Shown one piece after another: positions 35,279-42,586 of a DNA stretch of 64,000 nucleotides. The stretch is taken from positions 310,001-374,000 of the forward strand of contig CAWIEX010000014.1 in the NCBI GenBank assembly GCA_963835295.1. Reading direction: 5' to 3'. This DNA comes from JAOPZW01 sp963835295. Lineage in GTDB: Bacteria > Actinomycetota > Thermoleophilia > Solirubrobacterales > Solirubrobacteraceae. The notes under the pieces were generated by a model. It searched no databases. It was not told the DNA's origin and was given only the letters and a program-made list of their open reading frames with translations. The translations under genes and the position numbers were made by a program. How positions within the stretch are numbered: position 1 is the first letter of the stretch; each line of letters starts with the position of its first letter.

Positions 35279-36538
35279 CTAGCTCCAGGGGTAGGGGCTG
35301 TTCGAGACCGGGTGCAGGTCGCCGGTGGCGAAGCGCTCGTAGCGGAACGGGTGCAGCAGCGTCGAGTGCTCGCCTCCGAGCACGCGGGCGATCTCGCGGC
35401 CCACCGCGATCATCTTGTAGCCGTGGTTGGAGTCCGCGGCCACGAAGACGTTCGGGCGCATGTGGTCGAAGACGGGGAAGTTGTCGGCGGTGAAGGCGCC
35501 GACGCCGCCCGAGCGCGTCTGGCGGTAGCGCGGGCGGCAGCCCTCGAAGCGCGCCATGCAGTGCGAGAGGGCCGCGCACCAGAGGTCGGGGAAGCCCGGC
35601 TCGACGGTTCCCGTCGGGTAAGGGTCGAGCTCGAACTCCGAGCCCTTGGGCAGCGGTGAGGCGCCGCCCTGGACGCTGTGCTTGTCCTGCTTGTAGTAGA
35701 TGCCCCACTGCTCCGCGGTGACGAGGCGGCCGTCGTCGTCGTGCAGCGGCGCGTGGCTGTCGACGTGGACGACCGGGGGCAGCGAGCCGTCGCTGGTCAC
35801 GAACATCGCCGGGTCGACGTCGATCTCGCCCTCCTGCAGGTACCAGTACGTCCACATCTCGCGCTCTGTCCCCGCGACCTCCAGGCGCGCCGGCAGCCCG
35901 AGCATCTCCCACAGCCTCGTGATCCATGGCCCGACGGCGACCACGACCTGCCCGACCTCGATCGGCCCGGTCGAGGTCCGCACGCGTGTGACCGCGCCCG
36001 CCGCCTCGAGGTCGAAGCCGGTGACCTCGACGCCCTCCTCGATGACCGCCCCCGCCGCGCGCGCCTTGGACGCGAGGCCGAGCATCGAGTCGCGGTTGTA
36101 GGCGAAGCCGCCCGCCCGCTCGTGCAGGCAGACGCTGAGCCCCGGGGCGCGCCAGTCGTCGAAGAGCGAGCGCATGTGCGCTGCGACCTCGGCCTCGCCG
36201 AGGATGAGCTGCGACGGGTATCCGATCTGCTGCTGGCGCTCGTGGACCGTGGTGAGGTCCTCGACCTGGGCGCCGTCGCCGAGGGCGATGTATCCCGAGC
36301 CGTGGTAGGCGAACGTCTCGGGGTCGGACTCCCAGATCTCGACGCACGCGGCCATCAGCTCGGACATCGCCGGCTGGAAGTAGTTGTTGCGCACCACGCC
36401 GCAGGCGATGCCCGAGGCACCGGCGGCGACGCCGGTCTTGTCGACGACGACGACCTGCTCGCCCTGCTGGGCGAGGTGCCAGGCGGTGGAGAGGCCGTGC
36501 ACGCCCGCCCCGATGACGAGGTACGCAGCCGTGCGCAT
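35279..36538 (-). CDS. DAO-family FAD-dependent amine oxidoreductase, copy 1
   Basis: A 419-residue flavoprotein with the N-terminal FAD motif 'YLVIGAGVHGLSTAWHLAQQ' and the C-terminal 'FVAADSNHGYKMIAVG' segment. The region 'SGIACGVVRNNYF' corresponds to the FAD/covalent-link loop of SoxB-like enzymes. It starts one base after the unknown 161-residue gene and is followed five bases later by its paralogue, so both are part of the glutamate-synthase-like operon. It may oxidise an N-alkyl amino acid made by that set. Confidence 0.8.
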   Translation of the reverse strand: MRTAAYLVIGAGVHGLSTAWHLAQQGEQVVVVDKTGVAAGASGIACGVVRNNYFQPAMSELMAACVEIWESDPETFAYHGSGYIALGDGAQVEDLTTVHERQQQIGYPSQLILGEAEVAAHMRSLFDDWRAPGLSVCLHERAGGFAYNRDSMLGLASKARAAGAVIEEGVEVTGFDLEAAGAVTRVRTSTGPIEVGQVVVAVGPWITRLWEMLGLPARLEVAGTEREMWTYWYLQEGEIDVDPAMFVTSDGSLPPVVHVDSHAPLHDDDGRLVTAEQWGIYYKQDKHSVQGGASPLPKGSEFELDPYPTGTVEPGFPDLWCAALSHCMARFEGCRPRYRQTRSGGVGAFTADNFPVFDHMRPNVFVAADSNHGYKMIAVGREIARVLGGEHSTLLHPFRYERFATGDLHPVSNSPYPWS

Positions 36539-36539
36539 G

Positions 36540-37025
36540 TCAGTGAGCCGGCGGCTCCCAGCCCTCGAGCACGGCGGGCCGCCAGTTCTCGCCGACGGTG
36601 CGCGAGCCCTCGACCCACGGCCCGAGCTCGGGCTGCGCGAACTTGGCGTGGGCCTGCTTGAGCTGGATGCCGTAGGAGTTGCCGGCCTGCAGGTGCGCGA
36701 TCAGCACCTTGCGCGCGATCTCGTTCTCGCGGCCCTCAGGGATGGGGAAGTAGATCTTCAGGAAGGCGTTCGAGTTGCGGTCGAAGACCGCCGGCGTGCC
36801 CTCCTCCTGGAGCAGCTCGATGTCCTCGAGCCAGTTGATGTCCTTGCCGGGCGTGGCCGCCTCGAGGTCGATCCCCTCGACCAGGCTCATGTCCTCCTGG
36901 TAGGGGAAGCGCTGCCCGGAGAGCTCCTCGGCATCGATCGCGACGATCTTCTCCGGCTCGCCACCAGCGCGCCGCAACTCGTCCATCGCTTGCGTCGTCC
37001 CCTTTACGTCACCCCTCGCAGTCAT
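36540..37025 (-). CDS. Unknown protein between the glutamate-synthase-like set and the amine oxidases
   Basis: A 161-residue soluble protein I cannot place in a family. It has an acidic central part ('DAEELSGQRFPYQEDMSLVEG') and a more globular end ('NAFLKIYFPIPEGRENEIAR', 'VLIAHLQAGNSYGIQLKQAH'). The ATG overlaps the stop of the FMN subunit gene (ATGA, 37022-37025) and the next gene starts one base after its stop, so its product is made in step with those enzymes. It may be a small subunit or assembly factor of one of the complexes. Confidence 0.7.
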   Translation of the reverse strand: MTARGDVKGTTQAMDELRRAGGEPEKIVAIDAEELSGQRFPYQEDMSLVEGIDLEAATPGKDINWLEDIELLQEEGTPAVFDRNSNAFLKIYFPIPEGRENEIARKVLIAHLQAGNSYGIQLKQAHAKFAQPELGPWVEGSRTVGENWRPAVLEGWEPPAH

Positions 37026-38455
37026 GGCTCCACCGCCGCGCGCTCGGGGAGTTGGTCGATCGGGTTCTCGAGGTAGCGATCGAGCATCGTCTTGATCTCG
37101 TCGAGTGCGCGCTCCTCGGACACCCCGGGGATGTAGCTCGTGCCGGCGAGCGGCACGCGGGCCATGGCCGCCGCCTCGGTGGTGAGCGCCGCGAGGTCCT
37201 CGGGCTCGAGGTTGTGCACGCTCGTCTTGCCGCACGCGCGCGCGAGCATCTGGACCTCGAGCGTGAGCGTGTGCAGGAAGTTGTAGACGCGGTTGGCGGC
37301 CTCCTCGACGTGCAGGCGCTTGCGCAGCTCGGGGTCCTGGGTGGTGATGCCGACCGGGCAGCGGCCCGTGTGGCAGTGGTAGCACTGCCCGGCCGGGACC
37401 CCGACGGTGCCCTCGTAGTCGGTGACCCCCGGGATCTCCTTGTTGCAGTTGAGCGCCATCAGCGCGGAATGGCCGATGGCCACCGCCTTGGCGCCCAGCG
37501 CCAGGCATTTGGCGACGTCGCCGCCGTTGCGGATGCCGCCCGCGACCACGAGGTCGATCTCGTCGACCAGCCCGACGTCCTCGAGCGCCCGGCGCGCCTC
37601 GGGGATCGCCGCCATCAGCGGGATGCCGGTCTCCTCGGCGGCAACGTGCGGGCCCGCGCCGGTGCCGCCCTCGGCGCCGTCGAGGTAGATGACGTCAGGG
37701 CCGCACTTGGCGGCCATGCGCACGTCGTCGTAGACGCGTGCGGCGCCGAGCTTGAGCTGGATGGGGACCTCGTAGTTGGTGGCCTCGCGCGTCTCCTGGA
37801 TCTTGAGCGAGAGATCGTCGGGGCCCAGCCAGTCGGGGTGGCGCGCCGGCGAGCGCTGGTCGATCCCCGGCGGCAGGCTGCGCATCTCCGCGACCTGCTC
37901 GGTGACCTTCTGGCCCATGAGGTGGCCGCCGAGCCCGACCTTGCAGCCCTGGCCGATGAAGAACTCGATCCCGTCGGCGAGCATGAGGTGGTGCGGATTG
38001 AATCCGTACCGGCTCTGGATGACCTGGTAGTACCACTTGGTCGACAGGGCGCGCTCGGGCGGCGTCATCCCGCCCTCGCCCGAGCACGTTGCGGTGCCGG
38101 CCATCGAGGCGCCCTTGGCCAGCGCCATCTTCGCCTCCAGCGACAGCGCGCCGAAGCTCATGCCCGTGATGTAGACGGGGATGTCGAGCTCGAGCGGCTT
38201 CTTGGCGAACCGCGCGCCGAGCACGGTCCTGGTCTCGCACTTCTCGCGGTAGCCCTCGATGACGAAGCGCGTGAGGGTTCCGGGCAGGAAGATGAGCTCG
38301 TCCCAGTGCGGGATCTTCTTGAACATCGAGAAGCCGCGCATCCGGTAGCGCCCAAGCTCGGCCTTCATGTGGATGTCGTCGATGACCTCGGGCGTGAAGA
38401 TCTTGCTGCGCCCGAGGACTTCGCGCGGCGAGGGTGCGTCGTCGGGTGGGGTCAC
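37022..38455 (-). CDS. mgsC: FMN and Fe-S glutamate-synthase-like subunit, set 2 (MgsC/GlxD type)
   Basis: A 477-residue FMN-binding synthase subunit with intact motifs ('VYITGMSFGALSLEAK', 'CSGEGGMTPPERA', 'LVVAGGIRNGGDVAKCLALG'). Unlike the set 1 paralogue it keeps a Cys cluster near residues 355-365 ('GQCYHCHTGRCPVGITTQ') like that binding the [3Fe-4S] centre of glutamate synthase. In N-methylglutamate synthase this subunit performs the imine reduction that makes N-methylglutamate. The GTG start at 38455 overlaps the previous stop (GTGA); the frame upstream of it is not protein-like. It is about 40 residues longer than the paralogue. Confidence 0.85.
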   Translation of the reverse strand: MTPPDDAPSPREVLGRSKIFTPEVIDDIHMKAELGRYRMRGFSMFKKIPHWDELIFLPGTLTRFVIEGYREKCETRTVLGARFAKKPLELDIPVYITGMSFGALSLEAKMALAKGASMAGTATCSGEGGMTPPERALSTKWYYQVIQSRYGFNPHHLMLADGIEFFIGQGCKVGLGGHLMGQKVTEQVAEMRSLPPGIDQRSPARHPDWLGPDDLSLKIQETREATNYEVPIQLKLGAARVYDDVRMAAKCGPDVIYLDGAEGGTGAGPHVAAEETGIPLMAAIPEARRALEDVGLVDEIDLVVAGGIRNGGDVAKCLALGAKAVAIGHSALMALNCNKEIPGVTDYEGTVGVPAGQCYHCHTGRCPVGITTQDPELRKRLHVEEAANRVYNFLHTLTLEVQMLARACGKTSVHNLEPEDLAALTTEAAAMARVPLAGTSYIPGVSEERALDEIKTMLDRYLENPIDQLPERAAVEP

Positions 38456-39231
38456 AACACCAGCTTTCGCTCGCTCGGCTCGAGGTTGTCGTAGTTGTAG
38501 AGCTTCTTGCCGCACACGAACTTCTTGAGCTCGGGCGGCGCGCCAAGACCGTAGATGCGGAACTTGCGCTCGATCAGCTCGGTGTCGGCGTCGGTCCACT
38601 CGCCTTCGACGCAGTCGATGCCGAGCGAGGCGACCTTGCCGCCGACGTAGATCGTGCCGTCGTACATCGAGTCGCCCAGCCCGTTGCCCACGTCGCCGCA
38701 GATGATCTGGCGGCCGCGCTGCATCATGAAACCGGTCATCGACCCGGCGTCGCCGAGCACGAGGATCGTGCCGCCCTTCTGGTCGATCCCCGTCCGGGAG
38801 CCCACCTGGCCCTTGACGACGAGGTCGCCTCCGCGCAGCGCGGCGCCGGCGAGCGAGCCCGCGTTGCTCTCGATGACGACGACGCCCGACATCATGTTCT
38901 CGGCCACCGACCAGCCGACTCGCCCGTTGATCTGGATCTCGGGCCCGTCGATCAGGCCGGCGCCGAAGTAGCCGAGGCTCCCCTCGAAGGTGATGCGGCA
39001 GCGGGTCAGGATCCCGGTGCCGAGCGAGTGACGGGCGCTCGGATTGAGGACCGTGACGTCCTTGATGCCCTGCTCGTAGAGCAGCCAGCGCAGCTCGGCG
39101 TTGATCTTGCGCGTGGACAGCTCGCGCGCGTCGAGCACGGCGCGCTCGCCGTCGATCTCGGCGATCTTCGGGATCGTGCCGTCGAGCTCGACGAGCCCGC
39201 GGGCGTCATAGGTCGCGCTCAGGTTGTCCAC
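38452..39231 (-). CDS. mgsB: GltB C-terminal (GXGXG beta-helix) subunit, set 2 (MgsB/GlxC type)
   Basis: A 259-residue protein with an N-terminal ~60-residue lead and the repeated beta-helix ('VGWSVAENMMSGVVVIESNA', 'GDLVVKGQVGSRTGIDQKGG', 'QIICGDVGNGLGDSMYDGT'). The C-terminal tail ('PPELKKFVCGKKLYNYDNL') is like that of set 1. It overlaps the amidotransferase gene by 13 bases and the FMN subunit gene by four, so the three are translated together. Confidence 0.85.
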   Translation of the reverse strand: MDNLSATYDARGLVELDGTIPKIAEIDGERAVLDARELSTRKINAELRWLLYEQGIKDVTVLNPSARHSLGTGILTRCRITFEGSLGYFGAGLIDGPEIQINGRVGWSVAENMMSGVVVIESNAGSLAGAALRGGDLVVKGQVGSRTGIDQKGGTILVLGDAGSMTGFMMQRGRQIICGDVGNGLGDSMYDGTIYVGGKVASLGIDCVEGEWTDADTELIERKFRIYGLGAPPELKKFVCGKKLYNYDNLEPSERKLVL

Positions 39232-40154
39232 ACCATCACCGCGCCCTCGTAGGGGTCGTAGGTCTCGATCTCGCGATCGACGACCTTGCGGATCGCGATC
39301 TCCTCGGAGGCGAGGGCGACGATGTCGTCGGACTCGTAGAGGACGAGCGGCTTGGCCCCGAGCTCGTCCTTGGCCACGCCCAGCGCGTCCTCGGTGACGC
39401 AGATGTAGGTGAACACCCCGTCGAGCTCATGGAGGCTGCGCCGCATCGAGTCCTCGAGCGAGTCGCCCTGGGCCATCCGCTCGGCGAGGTAGACGGCGAT
39501 GATCTCCGAGTCGCACTCCGACTGGAACCGGTGCCCGGCGCGCTCCAGGCGCCGACGCCACTGGTGGTAGTTCGTGAGCTGGCCGTTGTGGACGACGGCC
39601 ACATCGGGGAAGGGGTAGGCCCAGTAGGGGTGGGCGTTGGCGATGTCGACGTCGGACTCGGTGGCCATCCGGGCGTGCCCGATGGCGTGGGTGCCGATGA
39701 AGTCGTTGAGCCCGTAGTCGGCGGCCACCGTGTCGGCATCGCCGAGGTCCTTGACGATCTCCAGCGAGCGCCCGAGCGAGAGCACCTCGGCGCCGCGTAT
39801 GTCCTCGACGTAGTCGGCGAGCTCCTTGAGGTCGCCCTCGTGGTCGAAGGTGAGGGTCATGGCGTGCGCGGCGCTCGTGTCGACCGAGTGCACGCGCGCG
39901 CCGATCGAACGGACGCGAGCCTCGATCTCGCCGCGCTGGCGGTTCACGCGCTCGGCGAACTCGAAGTCCTGATGGCCGTTGGACTCCGAGAGCTTGACGT
40001 GCATGACGTAGCCCTCGGCATCGGGTCGGTACAGGGCGTAGCCGGTGGAGTCCGGGCCCCGGTGCTTCATGGCCTGGAGCATGCGCGTCATGTCGCGCCC
40101 GACCTGCTCGTGCCCGTCGCCGTTGCGGTAGATGATCCCTGCGATGCCACACAT
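39219..40154 (-). CDS. mgsA: Class II glutamine amidotransferase subunit, set 2 (MgsA/GlxB type)
   Basis: A 311-residue N-terminal-nucleophile amidotransferase beginning Met-Cys-Gly-Ile-Ala-Gly with the catalytic Cys at position 2. 'GHARMATESD', 'VVHNGQLTNYHQW' and 'SECDSEIIAVYLAERM' supply the Arg, Asn-Gly and Asp of the active site, so hydrolysis should be intact. It starts three bases after the glutamine-synthetase-like gene, which could make the gamma-glutamyl amide that this subunit opens. That adjacency is the best evidence for an N-methylglutamate-type route. Confidence 0.85.
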   Translation of the reverse strand: MCGIAGIIYRNGDGHEQVGRDMTRMLQAMKHRGPDSTGYALYRPDAEGYVMHVKLSESNGHQDFEFAERVNRQRGEIEARVRSIGARVHSVDTSAAHAMTLTFDHEGDLKELADYVEDIRGAEVLSLGRSLEIVKDLGDADTVAADYGLNDFIGTHAIGHARMATESDVDIANAHPYWAYPFPDVAVVHNGQLTNYHQWRRRLERAGHRFQSECDSEIIAVYLAERMAQGDSLEDSMRRSLHELDGVFTYICVTEDALGVAKDELGAKPLVLYESDDIVALASEEIAIRKVVDREIETYDPYEGAVMVWTT

Positions 40155-40157
40155 GGC

Positions 40158-41651
40158 TTAGGGGAGGACCTCCAGGTACTCGTCGCGCTCCCAGTCGGTG
40201 ACCGCCGCCAGGTAGCGCTCCCATTCGTCGCGCTTGTAGTGCTGGAAGACCTTCCACAGGCGCCCGGGCATCGCGCCGTCGCGGATGACGTCGTCCTTGC
40301 CCAGCGCGATCAGCGCGTCGCCGAGGCTGTCGGGCACGCGCTCGAGCGGCTGCCGGCCGTTGGCCTCCTGGAGGAGGTCGTACGTGTTGGCGCTCTGCGG
40401 CTCGCCCGGGTCGAGCTCGCGCTTGATGCCGTCCAGGCCGGCGACGAGCAGCGCGGCGACGGTGAGGAACGGGTTGCACGAGGAGTCCACGCCGCGGTAC
40501 TCGAAGCGCCCGCCGGAGGCCACGCGCACGGTGCACGTGCGGTTCTGCCAGCCCCAGTTCTTGTACACGGGGGCCCAGAAGCCGAAGTCCCACATGCGGC
40601 AGTACGAGTTCACCGTCGGGTTACCGACGCACATCAGCGCGCCGAAGTGGTCGAGCATGCCGCCCAGGAAGTGACGGGCGACGTCCGACAGCTGCGCCGG
40701 GCCGCCAGGGTCGTGGAAGACGTTGTTGCCGTCGTCGTCGACGAGCGTGAAGTGGTGGTGGTGCCCGTTGGCCGAGACGCCCGTGAACGGCTTGGGCATG
40801 AAGCTCGGCAGCAGGCCGTGCTTGCGCCCGACGGCGGCGCAGACCTGGCGGTAGGTGGTGATGTTGTCCGCCGTCTTGACCGGGCGGTCGAAGCGGAAGT
40901 TGAGCTCGAGCTGGCCGGGCGCGTCCTCGTGGTCGCCGTAGCTCATGTCCAGGCCGAGCGCCTGGCCGTACTCGACGACGTCCAGGAGCACGGGACGCAG
41001 TTCCTCGAACTGGTGGATGTGGTAGCAGTAGGGCTTGGTCGCGCCCTCGGGCGGCGCGCCGTCCTCGGAGCGCTTCATCCACATCATCTCGGGCTCGATC
41101 CCGATCAGGAAGCTGTAGCCCAGCTCGCGCTCGAACTCGGACACGACGCGCTTGAGGTTCTGGCGCGGGTCGGCGTCGAGCAGCTCGCCGGTCTCGGTGT
41201 CGTAGCAATCGCAGTACACGCGCGCGACGCGCGGATCCCAGGGCAGCGGGGCGAAGGTGTCGAGGTCGGCCACCGCGGCGAGCTCGGACTCCTCGGGGCC
41301 GAAGCCGATGTAGTTGCCCGCGCGGTCGGTGAAGAGGTTGGCGGTGGCGCCGTAGACGAGCTGATAGCCGCGCTCGGCCACCTGCGGGAAGAAGGAGGAG
41401 ACGACGCCCTTGCCCATCACCCGGCCGGTGATCGAGACCTGCTGGAAGAAGACGTACTTGATGCCCTGGCTCTCGATCCGGCGCGTGATCTCCTCGATCC
41501 GCTCGCGGCGGCCGGGCTGGTTGCGCGCCTCCTCGAGCGTCGCCGGGGCAGGCGTCGTCTTCGGGGTCTCGAGGACGGTCTTGACCGTGCCTCCGAAGCT
41601 CAGCGGAGCGTGCGAGTCGACGGCGACGCTTCCCTCGTGACGGTCGGTCAT
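40158..41651 (-). CDS. Glutamine-synthetase-like ligase heading the set 2 operon (gamma-glutamylmethylamide synthetase candidate)
   Basis: A 497-residue glutamine-synthetase superfamily enzyme with an N-terminal extension of about 50 residues. 'FLIGIEPEMMWM', 'DMSYGDHEDAPGQLELNF' and 'EYRGVDSSCNPFLTVAAL' correspond to the catalytic regions. The usual 'SG-H-HMS' segment reads 'SANGHHHHFTLVDD', an unusual four-His run that could alter metal or substrate binding. The start has CGGAGAG upstream. Its position directly before the three glutamate-synthase-like genes is that of gmaS in known N-methylglutamate clusters. Methylamine as substrate is inferred. Confidence 0.8.
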   Translation of the reverse strand: MTDRHEGSVAVDSHAPLSFGGTVKTVLETPKTTPAPATLEEARNQPGRRERIEEITRRIESQGIKYVFFQQVSITGRVMGKGVVSSFFPQVAERGYQLVYGATANLFTDRAGNYIGFGPEESELAAVADLDTFAPLPWDPRVARVYCDCYDTETGELLDADPRQNLKRVVSEFERELGYSFLIGIEPEMMWMKRSEDGAPPEGATKPYCYHIHQFEELRPVLLDVVEYGQALGLDMSYGDHEDAPGQLELNFRFDRPVKTADNITTYRQVCAAVGRKHGLLPSFMPKPFTGVSANGHHHHFTLVDDDGNNVFHDPGGPAQLSDVARHFLGGMLDHFGALMCVGNPTVNSYCRMWDFGFWAPVYKNWGWQNRTCTVRVASGGRFEYRGVDSSCNPFLTVAALLVAGLDGIKRELDPGEPQSANTYDLLQEANGRQPLERVPDSLGDALIALGKDDVIRDGAMPGRLWKVFQHYKRDEWERYLAAVTDWERDEYLEVLP

Positions 41652-41731
41652 GCGCACTCTCCGGGGTCGGTTGGGGTGCGAATCCAGCGCGGACGACGCG
41701 GCGCGACTATATCCGCTTTGGGCAAATTGGT

Positions 41732-42553
41732 CTATTCGCGGGAGCGGCGCTCGATCGCCGCCACGGGCGGCACATCTTCGAGCCATCGCATGACGTGCAG
41801 GTCGATGCTGTGCGGCAGGAAGGTGTCCACGGAGTGCTCGACCGGAGCCCCCTCCGCGGTGCAGGTGACGTGCTCGATCTCCAGCGCGGCCGTGGTCTCG
41901 GTCACCGCCAGCGCCCGGCCGATCGGGTCGCGCTTGGTCAGCGCGCGCGCCATGATGTGCGAGCGGTTGTAGGCCACGGGCACGCGCTGCTTGAGCAGGA
42001 CGTCGAGCACCATCTGACCGCGCTCCAGCGCGCGGCGGAGCCTCGAGGGCGGGGGCAGGGCGACGCTCGGATGCACGACGTCGCGCATGTGGGCGCCAGG
42101 GGCGCCGTCCATGGCCAGGACGCGCGTGATCGTCGTCGCCGTGGTCTGCGGATCGAGCCCGAAGAGCCTGCCGCGCTCGACGCCGAGGGCATGCTGCTCG
42201 ATCTCGAGGTGGGCGAGCTCGAGCGTCAGGCCGCGCCGGCGGGCGAGCTCGTGGTAGGAGACGAGCTTCTCGAGCCCCTCGTCCAGCGTCGACGACGCGG
42301 CTCGCCCGACGAACGTGCCGCTCCCCTGGCGGCGCACGATCTCTCCGCTCTCCTCCAGCCGCTGCAGCGCCGTCCGCAACGTGCCGCGCGAGATGCCCAG
42401 GCGGGCCGAGAGCTCCTGCTCGGGGGGAAGGCGCTCGCCGGCGCGGTGGCGCCCGGTCGCCAGCCAGTGGCGCAGCGCCTCCTCGGCGACGTCGACCAGC
42501 GACATCCTGGGCTCGCGAGCCGGCGGCCCACCTGAAGAGGGCTCCTCTGCCAT
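41732..42553 (-). CDS. GntR/HutC-family transcriptional regulator (HTH plus UTRA)
   Basis: A 273-residue regulator. The winged helix-turn-helix is at about residues 17-83 ('LPPEQELSARLGISRGTLRT', 'RRQGSGTFVGRA') and a UTRA ligand-binding domain fills about 100-260 ('RDPIGRALAVTETTAALEI'). UTRA regulators usually repress and are released by a small catabolite. It lies inside the amine-catabolism run between fhs and the ligase, so it probably controls it. The GTAC palindromes at 31914 and 32040 are candidate sites, and the 80-base gap after the gene, holding CAAATTGG, may contain a promoter. Confidence 0.85.
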   Translation of the reverse strand: MAEEPSSGGPPAREPRMSLVDVAEEALRHWLATGRHRAGERLPPEQELSARLGISRGTLRTALQRLEESGEIVRRQGSGTFVGRAASSTLDEGLEKLVSYHELARRRGLTLELAHLEIEQHALGVERGRLFGLDPQTTATTITRVLAMDGAPGAHMRDVVHPSVALPPPSRLRRALERGQMVLDVLLKQRVPVAYNRSHIMARALTKRDPIGRALAVTETTAALEIEHVTCTAEGAPVEHSVDTFLPHSIDLHVMRWLEDVPPVAAIERRSRE

Positions 42554-42586
42554 CGTCGCGGGGGATGGTAAGAGGTGACGCGGCGC

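Noticed and set aside
39429..41972. Very long plus-strand reading frame opposite the ligase and amidotransferase genes
   Set aside because: High GC leaves few stop codons; the translation is dominated by Val/Arg/Leu/Ala/Gly with no domain, and real genes with clear motifs lie on the other strand.
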